Below, in pieces: positions 24,680-34,594 of a stretch of DNA of 64,000 nt. Origin of the DNA: CAVTWY01 sp963738575 (GTDB taxonomy: Bacteria > Pseudomonadota > Gammaproteobacteria > Burkholderiales > Burkholderiaceae_C). A program made the position numbers and the translations under genes. The stretch spans positions 124,001-188,000 of the forward strand of contig CAVTWY010000004.1 in NCBI GenBank assembly GCA_963738575.1. Direction: 5' to 3'. The notes beneath the pieces are model-generated. The model did no database searches, was not told the DNA's origin, and saw nothing but the letters and a program-made list of their open reading frames with translations. Position 1 is the first letter of the stretch, and every line of letters begins with the position of its first letter.

Positions 24680-25636
24680 CTACCCAGCATCGGTGAGCTG
24701 GGCCAAATGCGGAAGCGTTGCGCGGATAGTCTGCGTAAGTTGCAGCCCAGCAGCCTCACGATCATTGGCATTCCAGCTGATCGTTAAATGATGGTTCGTG
24801 TCAAAGTGCGTCTTCTTCTCATTGAACTTGCCTAGCTCGCAGGTGTAGATTACGGGCTTACCCAGACCCTCCGCATAGCCTGCTTCCCAGTAAGCGCCTA
24901 GGTTGTCATGCGTCAGGTCCGCGATCAAAAAATCGGACGCCCGGATTTCCACACGCATGCGGTCATCGATCAGGCCCGCCTTCGGGCTGTCATCTAATTT
25001 AAAGAGATCAAATCCCGCTCGCTTGGCCGCAGGCTTGAACACCTGATCGAGTAGCGAGTTTAAGGTAGGGTCGCCAAACTTCATCGCCATGAAGGCCTTG
25101 CGATAGGCTGCACCGCCAAGCCGGAGCGATTCGTAGTAGTCCCAGCCAGCAAAGGTAAGTGCAATGTGCGCAACTGACTCACCCGACAGGTACGTTTCAT
25201 GGGGGCCGACAACTAGACCCGAGCCCAGAAGGTGCTCAATGACCATCGAAAAGCCTGCGTTAGACCTCGCGCCTACGATGGCGCCGTGTTGGTTGAAGTC
25301 TACGCTGAGAGGCTCGCCGGGCCCTGCCGAGCTAACGGCTAGCCACTGAACCAGCAGGTCAGCCTGTTCTCGCGGTCGAGGCAATGGGTTACTTAACACG
25401 GCCTCAGCGATGTACGGTTCGAGCCGAAGAATCTGTCCGGACCCATGTGCCTTGCGAATGACGTGGCTCAGCTTTGGTGCCGCATCGCGCTGAAGCAACA
25501 TCGTCGGAAGTTGCGCCATAAGCGGGCCTGACAGTTCGAACTTACCGCAGTGTGCGCAGTCGATACCAGTGGCACTCACTCCTGCTGCATCGGGGCTGGC
25601 TTTGACGTATGTACTTCCACACACTGGACAGTTCAT
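24680..25636 (-). CDS. Zinc-ribbon protein with C-terminal nucleoside 2-deoxyribosyltransferase-like domain
   Basis: 318 residues, intact. The N-terminus is a zinc ribbon (Cys3, Cys6, Cys27, Cys30 in CPVC and CAHC). A middle region of about 150 residues has no recognised domain. From about residue 183 a Rossmann-like domain begins, KAFMAMKFGDPTLNSLLDQV. It continues with RVEIRASDFLIADLTHDNLG and AYWEAGYAEGLGKPVIYTCE. The last resembles the NDT/TIR-like fold, where the Glu in the EAGYA motif would be the glycosidic nucleophile. Related domains cleave nucleotides or NAD in immunity systems, but that role here is inference. It sits beside a toxin-antitoxin pair in an accessory island. Confidence 0.65.
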   Translation of the reverse strand: MNCPVCGSTYVKASPDAAGVSATGIDCAHCGKFELSGPLMAQLPTMLLQRDAAPKLSHVIRKAHGSGQILRLEPYIAEAVLSNPLPRPREQADLLVQWLAVSSAGPGEPLSVDFNQHGAIVGARSNAGFSMVIEHLLGSGLVVGPHETYLSGESVAHIALTFAGWDYYESLRLGGAAYRKAFMAMKFGDPTLNSLLDQVFKPAAKRAGFDLFKLDDSPKAGLIDDRMRVEIRASDFLIADLTHDNLGAYWEAGYAEGLGKPVIYTCELGKFNEKKTHFDTNHHLTISWNANDREAAGLQLTQTIRATLPHLAQLTDAG

Positions 25637-25788
25637 GGGAGGTCTTTAACGCTTTGAAGCCTGATGCAAAACCAGACGTTTCCCGTCCATTCGATTGAGA
25701 AAATGATACGCTCGGACAGGACCGAATGTACACGCGGCCACGGAGCCATGTCATGCTTGGGCCACACGGTGCCCGCGATTCCCTTTCC

Positions 25789-27033
25789 ATGACACCCGCC
25801 AAAATTGATGCCCTCGTGGTGGGCGCGGGCCCCGCCGGCAGCGCCTGCGCACAACTGCTGGCGCGCGCCGGCTGGCGAGTGTTGCTGGCCGACCAACATG
25901 ACTTTCCGCGCGACAAAATCTGCGGTGATGGCTTGATTCCAGACGCGCACGCAGCCTTTGCGCGCCTGGGGGTGGCTGCCGAAGTGCAGGCGCAGGCTCA
26001 AGCCGTCACGCACGTGCGGTGCGTGGCGCCCGGCGGCGGCCAAGTGAACGTGCCTGGCCGTTTGGCCGTGTTGCCTCGCTTGGTGCTGGACGACATCTTG
26101 CGCCGCGCCGCCGTGGCGGCAGGGGCGCAGTGGTTGCCACGGGCACGCTTTGAATCCCCGCTGCTCGACGGCGCGCAAAACGTGGTGGGCGCGAGGCTCA
26201 AGGTGAATGGCAGCCACCGCGACGTGTCTGCGCGCTGGGTGGTGCTGGCCACAGGTGCAGTGCCACAAGCCTTGATGGCCGCCGGGGTGTGTGACCAGCG
26301 TGCGCCCAGCGCAGTGGCGCTGCGGGGTTACTTCAAGCACCCCACCCTGACCCCACCCCTGACCACGATGGACGGTGTGTGGCACCGCAAGCTGGGGCGC
26401 GGTTACGGCTGGATCTTTCCTTGTGGCGAAGGCGTGTACAACGTCGGCGTGGGGTTGTCCAACAGCCATGTGCAAGGTGCCGATGGCCGCCGCCCGATGG
26501 TGGATGTCAACCTGCGCTCGATGTTCGATGCGTTTTGCGACGTCTATGCACCCGCGCGCACCCTGGTGACCCAAGGCACCGCGCTTGGTGCGCTCAAAGG
26601 GGCACCGTTGCGATGCTCGCTCGAAGGCGCACAACTTTCACGCCCCGGCATGTTGGTGACGGGCGAGGCGGTGGGCAGCACTTACGCTTTCACCGGTGAG
26701 GGCATTGGCAAGGCGATGGAGACGGGCATGCTGGCCGCAGAAGCTTTGCTGGAAACCACAACGGTACCCGCCCTCTCAAACACCAGCCACGACGACCCCG
26801 CCATGCGAGCGCGCTACACCGAGCGCGTGCTGGCGCTAAAACCCCGCTTTGATTTGTACGAGCGCGCCAACCGCGTCAACGACATGCCCTGGTTGATCGA
26901 CCTGCTGCTTTGGCGTGCCCGCCGCAGCCCGCGCATCTTGCAGCGCATGAGCCAAGTGCTTGAAGAAAAAGGCAACCCAGGCAACCTGGTCACGTGGCGC
27001 GGGGTGGCCAAGCTTTTTGTCCCGGGTCGGTAA
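25789..27033 (+). CDS. Geranylgeranyl-reductase-family FAD oxidoreductase
   Basis: 414 residues from ATG 25789 (MTPAKIDALVVGAGPAGSAC). The FAD-binding Rossmann motif GAGPAGSACAQLLARAGW is at the N-terminus, followed by the family's substrate-side motif FPRDKICGDGLIPDAHAAF. The second FAD motif is GMLVTGEAVGSTYAFTGEGI. Members reduce isoprenoid double bonds or oxidise aromatic or halogenated substrates, so the substrate cannot be named. The longer open frame from 25726 lacks a ribosome site. It stands alone on the plus strand after the accessory island. Confidence 0.85.
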   Translation: MTPAKIDALVVGAGPAGSACAQLLARAGWRVLLADQHDFPRDKICGDGLIPDAHAAFARLGVAAEVQAQAQAVTHVRCVAPGGGQVNVPGRLAVLPRLVLDDILRRAAVAAGAQWLPRARFESPLLDGAQNVVGARLKVNGSHRDVSARWVVLATGAVPQALMAAGVCDQRAPSAVALRGYFKHPTLTPPLTTMDGVWHRKLGRGYGWIFPCGEGVYNVGVGLSNSHVQGADGRRPMVDVNLRSMFDAFCDVYAPARTLVTQGTALGALKGAPLRCSLEGAQLSRPGMLVTGEAVGSTYAFTGEGIGKAMETGMLAAEALLETTTVPALSNTSHDDPAMRARYTERVLALKPRFDLYERANRVNDMPWLIDLLLWRARRSPRILQRMSQVLEEKGNPGNLVTWRGVAKLFVPGR

Positions 27034-27167
27034 GGCCGTTGAGGCGTCCGAGCCGAGGCACCTTGGCGGCGCTTGCGCCCAATGCTGGGGTAGACGAGGC
27101 CCTGCGAGCCGTTCAAAAGTGATCAAAATCGCACGCTGAGTTTCTCTTGTCTTTGGGCCCACCCTTC

Positions 27168-28868
27168 ATGACCACGATCCCCGTCCCTCGTTTTGACTTG
27201 TTCTACCGCCACGATGAGTTGTCGCGCCTGCTGGCCGACTACGCCGCAGCACTGCCGCGTTTGATCAGCGTGCAGTCGATTGGCAAAAGCCATGAGGGCC
27301 GCGACATCTGGGTGGTCGTGCTGACCAACACGGCGCTGGGCGTTGACGGCGACAAGCCCGCACTTTGGGTGGACGGCAACATCCACGCCGCCGAACTCAC
27401 CGCCTCTACAGCGTGCCTGTATTTTCTGAACCAATTGGCCCATGGCTACGGCAGTGACGCGCAAATCACCCACCTGCTGGACACACGCACCATCTACCTG
27501 TGCCCACGCCTGTGCCCCGACGGGGCCGAGCTGGCGTTGGCCGACCGGCCGCGTCACATCCGCTCGTCCACGCGGCCCTACCCCTTTGACGAACCCACGG
27601 TTGAAGGGCTGACCATGGAAGACGTGGACGGCGACGGGCGCGTGCTGCAAATGCGCATCCCCGACCCGCACGGCACCTACAAAAAGCACACCACCGAACC
27701 GCGCCTGATGGTGGCGCGCGAGCCGGGCGAACACGGCGGCGAGTACTTTCGCGTGATGCCCGAGGGCACCTTGACACATTGGGATGGCCTGACGGTGAAG
27801 GTCAACCCCGACCGCGAAGGACTGGACTTGAACCGCAACTTTCCCTCGCTGTGGCGGCAAGAGCACGAGCAAGTGGGCGCGGGTCCCTACCCGAGCAGTG
27901 AACCTGAAGTTCGCGCCATGGTCGACTTTGTGGTTAAACACCCCAACATCGGTGCCGCCGTGTGTTTTCACACCCACAGTGGCGTCATCCTGCGCCCCAT
28001 GAACACCAAGAGCGACGACGACATGACGCCCGAAGACCTGTGGTCGTTCAAACGCCTGTCAGCCTTGGCCGAAAAGCACACCGGCTACCCCGTGCTCAGC
28101 ACCTTTCACGACTTCAAGTACCACCCCAAAGAAGTCATCACCGGCACGCAGGAGTGGATGTACGAGCACCTGGGTGCGCTGTTTTGGGTGGTGGAGCTTT
28201 GGTCACCCAACCGAGAAGCTGGCATCACCGGCTACAAATGGATCGATTGGTACCGTGACCATCCCGTCGAAGACGACCTCAAGTTGCTGGCCTGGAGCGA
28301 CACCGCGTGCGGCGGCCAGGCGCATGTGGATTGGCGCCCCTTTCATCACCCTCAACTCGGTGCGGTCGAGATCGGTGGTTGGGACAAGCCCAACTACTGG
28401 CGCAACCCCCCACCGGCACTGCGCGAGCGCGAGGTTGAGCGCTTTCCTGCATGGCTCAAGCAGCTGGCCCTGTCACTGCCCAAGCTAGAGCTGCTGCGTG
28501 CTGAGGTGCGTGCCGTGGGCCCCGACACCTGGCGCGTTCGCATGGCCGTGGGCAACAGCGGCTACCTTCCTGCCTACGTCACCAAGCGCGCGCTGGAGCG
28601 CAAGGTGGTGCGTGGCGTGATGTTTGAAATCACCCTGCCCACCGACCCCACCGTGACCCTGTTGAGCGGCAAACATCGCTTTGAAGGCGCCCAACTGGAG
28701 GGCCACGCGCCCACCACCTCGCAACAAGCCTTCTTGCCTTCGCGCCAAGTCACGGCCGACCGCGATGTGGCCGAATGGATCGTGCAAGCGCCGCGTGGAA
28801 CGCATGTGGGGTTGTCGGCGCGGGCCGAACGGGCGGGGGCGGTGCACGTCGAGGTGCAGCTGGACTGA
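27168..28868 (+). CDS. M14-family zinc carboxypeptidase
   Basis: 566 residues. A zinc metallopeptidase of the carboxypeptidase A clan: ligands in VDGNIHAAELTASTACLYFL (HxxE) and the third His in AAVCFHTHSG. Substrate-binding DLNRNFPSLW is present, and the catalytic Glu would lie in LFWVVELWSP. No signal peptide is seen, so it may be cytoplasmic. The C-terminal 130 residues form an extra beta-rich domain (VRMAVGNSGYLPAYVTKRAL). Homologues are often annotated as peptidase M14. Its peptide substrate is unknown. The start ATG 27168 is favoured over a longer frame. Confidence 0.9.
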   Translation: MTTIPVPRFDLFYRHDELSRLLADYAAALPRLISVQSIGKSHEGRDIWVVVLTNTALGVDGDKPALWVDGNIHAAELTASTACLYFLNQLAHGYGSDAQITHLLDTRTIYLCPRLCPDGAELALADRPRHIRSSTRPYPFDEPTVEGLTMEDVDGDGRVLQMRIPDPHGTYKKHTTEPRLMVAREPGEHGGEYFRVMPEGTLTHWDGLTVKVNPDREGLDLNRNFPSLWRQEHEQVGAGPYPSSEPEVRAMVDFVVKHPNIGAAVCFHTHSGVILRPMNTKSDDDMTPEDLWSFKRLSALAEKHTGYPVLSTFHDFKYHPKEVITGTQEWMYEHLGALFWVVELWSPNREAGITGYKWIDWYRDHPVEDDLKLLAWSDTACGGQAHVDWRPFHHPQLGAVEIGGWDKPNYWRNPPPALREREVERFPAWLKQLALSLPKLELLRAEVRAVGPDTWRVRMAVGNSGYLPAYVTKRALERKVVRGVMFEITLPTDPTVTLLSGKHRFEGAQLEGHAPTTSQQAFLPSRQVTADRDVAEWIVQAPRGTHVGLSARAERAGAVHVEVQLD

Positions 28869-28881
28869 GACGCGCACGCGG

Positions 28882-29644
28882 TCAGCGCAAGAAGGCGTCG
28901 TAACCCGTCTTCAAAATCAGCAGCGCCACCACCACAATGAACATGGCGCGCACAAAACCCGCGCCACGCTGCAGCGCCATGCGCGCACCCACCACGCTGC
29001 CCAGCACGTTGGCCACGGCCATGGGCACGGCCAGGTGCCACCACACGTGGCTAGCCCAGGCAAAGCTGGCCAGGGCCGCCAGGTTGGTGGCCACGTTCAC
29101 CACCTTGGCGTGTGCACTGGCATGCAAGAAATCGTGGCCCAGGGCACGCACAAACAAGAACACCAAAAAGCTGCCAGCACCCGGACCAAAAAAGCCGTCG
29201 TACAACCCCACGGCAGCACCAATGCCCATCGCGGCCGCGATCTCGGTGTTGCCGTGCAAGCGCGGTGCATGTTCACGCCCCAGGTCTTTGCGTGCCAACG
29301 TGTAGAGAAGCACCAGCAGAAGGATCACCGGCAGCGCGCGCTTGAGCAGCGTGGCATCCATTTGCATCACCGCGTGCGCGCCCCAGGCGCTGGCCAGCAG
29401 CGCCGCTGCCACGGCGGGCCAGAGCACCCGCCACTGCAGGCTCACGCGACGCGCGTATTGCACCGCCGCCCAGGTGGTGCCACACACCCCGGCGCACTTG
29501 TTGGTGCCCAGCAAGGTGGCAGGCGCCGCGCCTGGGAAAGGTCGCAAACAGGGCCGGCAACAACACCAGCCCGCCCCCACCAACCACGGCGTCGACAAAA
29601 CCGGCCAGCGCCGAGGCCACAACCACCATCCATACATCAATCAT
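28882..29644 (-). CDS. TauE/SafE (TSUP) family permease, one frameshift
   Basis: A sulfite exporter TauE/SafE membrane protein of about 253 residues and seven to eight helices. The N-terminus, MIDVWMVVVASALAGFVDAV and VGGGGLVLLPALFATFP, is in one frame. At 29537 (CCCAGG) one base must be removed to continue as AAPATLLGTNKCAGVCGTTW, the conserved TSUP motif. The second repeat has GLYDGFFGPGAGSFLVFLFV. Substrates in the family are sulfite, sulfoacetate and other organosulfonates or anions; nothing selects among them here. It lies downstream of the GMC oxidoreductase on the same strand. Confidence 0.88.
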
Positions 29645-29675
29645 GTGCAGCGCATTGTTTCATGGCCCCAATGAC

Positions 29676-29704
29676 AAAGGCGTCGGCGGATAGCCGACGC
29701 CTTT
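29676..29704. terminator. Perfect 12-bp inverted repeat (terminator-like)
   Basis: AAAGGCGTCGGC / GCCGACGCCTTT with loop GGATA, in the 273-bp gap between the GMC oxidoreductase stop and the TauE start. There is no long T-run. It could end the GMC transcript, and nothing else is seen in the gap. Confidence 0.5.
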
Positions 29705-29917
29705 GCGCTGCGTCTTGCCCCTGCGCGCGCCAAGATGGTTGGCCCGTGGGTGCTGTTTGTCTCCTCAACCCCTGCGTCAGGTGCGTGAGCACCCAACCAG
29801 TGCCCGGAATCTAGTGGCGCCAAGGCCACCAAGGCATCAGGAAATACCCCAAACTGGTGCGCGCCACCGACAGTGCGCAGTTCGCGAGCTTCAAACGGTT
29901 GCGGCCAGCAAGGCCCC

Positions 29918-31565
29918 TCACGCGGCTGCACGACTGGCGTCAGCCAAGATCCACGCGGCCGCCTGCTCGGCAATCATCAAGGTCGGGGCGTTGGTGTTGC
30001 CGCTGGTGATGGTGGGCATCACGCTGGCGTCCACCACGCGCAGCCCTTGCACCCCACGCACCCGCAGGTGGGCATCAACCACGGCCGCCTCGTCGTCGCT
30101 GCGCCCCATGCGGCAGGTGCCCACAGGGTGAAAAATGGTGGTGCCAATGTCACCCGCCAGTTGGGCCAAAGCGGCGTCACTTTGGTGCTCGACGCCGGGC
30201 TTGATTTCTTGCGGGCGGTACTTGGCCAACGCAGTTTGCGCCACGATGGTTCGCGTCAACCGCAGCGACTGCGCCGCCACCAAGCGATCGTCATCGGTGG
30301 CCAGGTAGTTGGGCTGAATCGACGGCGCGTCCTCGGGGTTGGGCGTGCGCACCCGCACCGTGCCGCGGCTGCTGGGGTTGAGGTTGCACACGCTGGCGGT
30401 AAACGCTGGAAAGGGGTGAAGCGGCTCGCCAAACGCGTCCAGCGACAAGGGTTGCACGTGGTACTGCAAGTTGGGCCACTGGCGCTCAGGTGACGACTTG
30501 GCAAAGGCCCCGAGCTGCGACGGCGCCATGCTCATGGGCCCACTGCGGCGCAGCAAATACTCCAAGCCGATGCGGCCCTTGCCCCACAGCGACGACGCCA
30601 GCACGTTGAGTGTGGGCACGCCCTGCACGCCAAAAACAGCGCGAATCTGCAGGTGGTCTTGCAGGTTTTCGCCCACACCTGCGAGTTCGTGTTGGGGCGT
30701 GATACCCGCACTGGCAAGCCGCTCACCGTTGCCGATACCTGACAACTGCAGCAGCTGGGGAGACGCCACTGCGCCTGCGCACAGCAGCAATTCTCGGCGT
30801 GCGTTGACTTGCACGGCTTGGTCCGTTGCGCCACGACGCACGGTCACGCCCGTGGCATGCCAGGCGGTGTCTTGTCCACGCCGCAGCGTGATGCCCAGCG
30901 CCTGGGCGTTGTGTCCACACCGTCAGGTTGGGCCGCTGTCGGACGGGTTTGAGAAAGCCCTTGGTGGTGTTCCAGCGAACACCGCGCCGCTGGTTCACTT
31001 CAAAGTAGCCCACCCCAGCGTTGTTGCCCCGGTTGAAGTCGTCCACAGGGGCAATGCCAGCTTGATGCGCAGCGGCCGCAAAGGCATCCAAAACGTCCCA
31101 GCGCAGGCGCTGTTTTTCAACCCGCCACTCGGCGCCTGCACCGTGCAGGGCGTCGCCACCGCGCCAGTGGTCCTCGTGGCGTTTGAAATGCGCCAGGCAA
31201 GCGTCCCAGCGCCAGCCGTCGTCACCCGTGATTTGCGCCCAGTGGTCGTAGTCCCTAGACTGACCCCGCATGTAAATCATGCCGTTGATGCTGGAGCAGC
31301 CGCCCAAAACCTTGCCACGCGGGTAACGCAGCGCACGACCGTTAAGCCCTTGCACCGCGTCGGTGCTGAGGCACCAGTCGGTGCGCGGGTTGCCGATGCA
31401 GTAGAGGTAGCCCACGGGGATGTGGATCCAGTGGTAGTTGTCGTCACCGCCCGCCTCAAGCAACAGCACCGATTTGTGCGGGTCGGCGCTCAGCCGGTTG
31501 GCCAACAAGCAGCCTGCTGTGCCTGCACCCACCACCACGTAATCAAAGCTAACGTCGGCTGTCAT
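29918..31565 (-). CDS. GMC-family FAD oxidoreductase (choline/alcohol dehydrogenase-like), one frameshift
   Basis: About 548 residues after correcting one extra base near 30915. The FAD motif VVVGAGTAGCLLANRLSADP and the GMC signature RGKVLGGCSSINGMIYMRGQ are in the first frame. GAVASPQLLQLSGIGN and the C-terminal active-site region VGTCRMGRSDDEAAVVDAHL, with VVDASVMPTITSGNTNAPTL, are in the second. His and Asn of the catalytic pair are thus present. GMC enzymes oxidise alcohols, choline or sugars; the substrate here is unknown. It is divergent from the RNA-binding protein gene. Confidence 0.9.
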
Positions 31566-31802
31566 CTGGTGATCCTTGCGCAGTTCTAAGGCGCGTGAAG
31601 CGGGTGCTTACGTTCCAACCGACCTAGCCCGTTCTGGGGACGTTTCGACTTGTGAAAAACAACACCCCGGAAAAGTCTTATATGCATTGTCAAGGCATCT
31701 AGGATAATTGGCGCGCCTGGGAATGGATGCGGCGCCTTCTTGAAATGGTTCACGACGGGTTAATGCTCCACTGGTGATGTGTGATTGAAAGGGCTCCCTC
31801 TC

Positions 31803-32375
31803 ATGGGAAACAAACTCTATGTGGGCAATCTGGCCTACAGCGTCCGTGACGAATCATTGCAAGTCGCGTTTTCTCAATTCGGCTCCGTAACGTCGGCCAA
31901 AGTCATGATGGATCGCGACTCCGGTCGTTCCAAAGGTTTTGGTTTTGTCGAGATGGGCACCGATGCCGAAGCGCAAGCCGCAGTCAATGGCATGAATGGC
32001 CAACCCCTTGAAGGCCGCGCAATCGTGGTCAACGAGGCTCGTCCGCGCGAAGAGCGTCCGGGCGGCTTCGGTGGTGGCGGTGGCGGTGGCGGTGGTCGCC
32101 CCGGCGGTGGTGGCGGTGGCTACGGCGGCGGCGGTGGTGGTGGCGGCTACGGTGGTGGCGGCGGAGCTGGCGGCGGTGGCGGTGGTCGCAGCCCGTACGG
32201 CGGCGGTGGTGGCGGTCGCTCCGGCGGCGGCGGTGGTGGTGGCTACGGCGGTGGTGGCGGCGGTGGCCGTTCCGGCGGTGGCGGCGGCTACGGCGGTCGT
32301 GGTGATGGCGGCGGCGGTGGCGGCTATGGCGGCCGCGGTGATGGCGGCGGCGGCGGTGGTCGCGGCGGCTACTGA
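31803..32375 (+). CDS. RRM-domain RNA-binding protein with glycine-rich tail
   Basis: 190 residues from ATG 31803. Residues 1-80 form one RNA recognition motif with RNP2 LYVGNL and RNP1 KGFGFVEM. Residues 85-190 are a low-complexity tail of GGYGG, RSGGGG and GGRGDGG repeats. Such bacterial RRM-Gly proteins bind single-stranded RNA and are often cold-induced, and the tail could promote condensation. The GC-rich repetitive tail means its exact length is vulnerable to sequence error. A 237-bp divergent intergenic region precedes it; I see no certain promoter there. Confidence 0.93.
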   Translation: MGNKLYVGNLAYSVRDESLQVAFSQFGSVTSAKVMMDRDSGRSKGFGFVEMGTDAEAQAAVNGMNGQPLEGRAIVVNEARPREERPGGFGGGGGGGGGRPGGGGGGYGGGGGGGGYGGGGGAGGGGGGRSPYGGGGGGRSGGGGGGGYGGGGGGGRSGGGGGYGGRGDGGGGGGYGGRGDGGGGGGRGGY

Positions 32376-32397
32376 TCACACCAGCATCAGTCACTGA

Positions 32398-32416
32398 TCA
32401 GCGGCCCAGCCGCTGA
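32398..32416 (+). terminator. Hairpin after the RRM gene
   Basis: TCAGCGGC / GCCGCTGA with a CCA loop, 23 bp after the stop. It lacks a T-run, so it is a weak call. Confidence 0.4.
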
Positions 32417-32481
32417 CATGCTCAAAACTTCAAGGGTGCAGGTCTTCGGGCTTGCGCCCTTTGTCGTTGGGGCGCCTTGGT

Positions 32482-33268
32482 TCAGGTTTCGCGGCGTTTT
32501 TTGCGGCCGCGCCCTGCAAGGGCACGGTCAAAAACAGCATTAGGCAACACCCGCAGCAGCTTGGCCACCAACCCCATTTGCCAAGGGATCACGCGGTAGC
32601 TGCGCTGGGCTTGGATGGTGTCAAAGGCGCGGTCGGCAAAGTCGCTCGCTTGCATCAAAAATGGCATGGGGTAGCGATTGCCTTGCGTCAACGGCGTGGC
32701 GATGTAGCCGGGCACGATGGTGACCACTTTGACACCGCTGCCGCGCAGTTCGCCTCGCAGGCTTTCGCAATAAGCCACCACGCCTGCCTTGCTGGCACAG
32801 TACGCGCCATGCCCTGGCAGGCCACGGATGGCGGCCACGCTGGCCATGCCAACCAGCGTGCCCGTGCCCCGCTTGGCCATCGCGGCCAAAAACGGATGGA
32901 ACGTTGCCGCCAGGCCCACGTTGTTGATGGCAAAGGTGTCTCGCATGACGTCCAGGTCGGCGCGGTGCTCGGTGTCCATGCCCACGCTGATGCCAGCGTT
33001 GGCAATCACGACGTCGGGCACCCCTTGCCCGGCGATGCAGGCTTGTGCCGCAGCGATCAAGGCGTCGACGTCTTGCACGTCGGCGGCGTAGGGCACCATG
33101 CGCGCGGCGTGCGTGGGTATCGAGGCAATCAGCGCCTGCATCGCGTCCAAACGCCGTGCCACCAGGGCCACGCGCCAGCCGGCTTGCGCGTAGTGGCGTA
33201 CCAGCGCCTCGCCCAAGCCGCTCGAGGCCCCGGTGATCAAAACCAAGGGTGGCGTGGCCGTTGTTCAT
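32482..33268 (-). CDS. SDR-family oxidoreductase, probable 5' frameshift
   Basis: The Rossmann motif is VLITGASSGLGEALVRHYAQ with catalytic ASVAAIRGLPGHGAYCASKA (Ser, Tyr, YxxxK) and the NAG motif VIANAGISVGM. This is a classical NAD(P)H short-chain dehydrogenase of about 260 residues. The in-frame start is TTG 33246 immediately before the beta-strand, which is too short. An ATG at 33268 (MNNGHATL) is one base out of frame with it, so an extra base near 33247 is likely and the true start is 33268. It lies 20 bp after the corrected lptC stop. The substrate is unknown. Confidence 0.85.
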
Positions 33269-33287
33269 GACTGAGGGCTGGGTTCGT

Positions 33288-33963
33288 TCAGGGTGTTTGG
33301 GCTGTCGGCTTGCCAGGGGCTTTGGCGGGCGGCGACACCATCACGCGCACAGGCCCTTTGAGTTGTGCCACCTGCGTTTGGTCGTCGTAGTCAAACCCGC
33401 CAGCGACGCACGCTGTTGGCCCCGAGTTGAAACGTCACCGGCAGGTGTGACTGCAGACGTTTGGCGTCCACGTCGATCTTTAAATACTCGCTGTCAAAGC
33501 GCAAGGCCTCACCGGCCGGGCTGGCGTCGCGTTGCACCTGCGCAGCCCCTTGCAGTTGGATTTCCGTTGCGTCTTGGTTCGTCACCGCTTTCTTGGCCGT
33601 GGCCACCATCACACGGCCATCGTCCCCATAACTTCGAATGCGCACGGCGTCAACCTCCACCGTGTCGGTGTCAGGAAAGTGCCGCAACTGGTTGCCTTCC
33701 ACTTGCACCCGCAAGCGGCCGTCGCGGTCAAAGCGCTGCAACAGCGCCACCTGCATCGTGTAGTCGGCGGTGTGGCTGACGGGCCGCTCCACCTTGGGCG
33801 CTGCCGCTTGGGGCGCATTCTTGACCAACCACCAGGTGGCCGACGCCAACAGCACCATCAGCAACAGCGGCAGGTACGTTGACACGCCGTCACGCAGCCG
33901 CACCCAACCGTCAACGCGAGCGCGCTTGGGCGGTGGGGCACTTGGGCTCAGGGCGTGAAGCAT
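33288..33963 (-). CDS. lptC: LPS export protein LptC, one frameshift
   Basis: Bitopic inner-membrane protein that receives LPS from LptFG and passes it to LptA. From ATG 33963 there is a basic head (SAPPPKRARVDGWVRLRDGV), one transmembrane helix STYLPLLLMVLLASATWWLV, then the periplasmic beta-jellyroll (VALLQRFDRDGRLRVQVEGN, DVDAKRLQSHLPVTFQLGA). Near 33403 one extra C shifts the frame. The expected C-terminus AGGFDYDDQTQVAQLKGPVR continues one frame over to TGA at 33288. It is coupled to kdsC upstream. The lptA and lptB partners are 20 kb away. Confidence 0.88.
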
Positions 33964-34009
33964 GCGAGGCAATGGGTGCGAGTCGCTGGTGGGTGTTTGC
34001 CGTTGCAGC

Positions 34010-34592
34010 TCAGCGGCTGTCGAGGGTCTGGGTTTGCGCGTGCAGCAAGCGCGCATACTGGCCGCTGGCCATCAAAAGTAAATCACAAAACTCGCGCGCT
34101 GCCCCCTTGCCTCCAGCGTTGCGGGTGACGTGGTGCACACGCGCCAACACCTCGGGGTGCGAACCCGGTGGGGCGCATGCAAAGGCTGCGATTCGCCAAC
34201 ACAGGCAAATCAGGCCAGTCGTCGCCGATGGCAGCCACTTCATCCCAAGAAAGTTTCAGTGCTTTTAACAGCTCATTGGCCACGGCGAGTTTGTCGCTGG
34301 CGCCATAGGCCGCATGTCGCAGGCCCAAGTCAGTTACGCGGCGGCGCACCGCTGCGCCATCGCGCCCCGTGATGATGATGGGTTCAATGCCGGCTTGCAG
34401 CAGCAGCTTCAACCCTTGCCCATCCAGCACATGGAAAGCTTTGAAGATCTCACCGGCTTCGCCAATAAATAGTCGTCCGTCGGTCAACACGCCGTCGACG
34501 TCAAAAATGGCCGCCTTGACACCCAATCCCAGGCGCCCCTGCGCCAGCATCAATACGGCGGGGTCGGGGGCCGGTGGGTTGCGCGCACTCAT
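34010..34592 (-). CDS. kdsC: 3-deoxy-D-manno-octulosonate 8-phosphate phosphatase KdsC, one frameshift
   Basis: HAD-superfamily phosphatase that removes phosphate from KDO-8-P in lipid A core synthesis. ATG 34592 gives MSARNPPAPDPAVLMLAQGR. The HAD motif is AAIFDVDGVLTDGRLFIGEA, with IIITGRDGAAVRRRVTDLGL and DEVAAIGDDWPDLPVL. Near 34190 one extra base shifts the frame, and the true tail (AAFACAPPGSHPEVLARVHH, VTRNAGGKGAAREFCDLLL) ends at 34010. With the correction, the length is about 193 residues, normal for KdsC. It begins three bases after kdsD. Confidence 0.9.
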
Positions 34593-34594
34593 CG

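Noticed and set aside
32070..32370. Repeat block considered as a CRISPR or minisatellite
   Set aside because: The units are irregular GGN codons inside a coding frame, with no constant repeat or spacer length.
32029..32394. His/Arg-rich minus-strand frame and plus-strand Ala/Val-rich frame
   Set aside because: Both are shadow translations of the GGN-repeat tail of the RRM protein.
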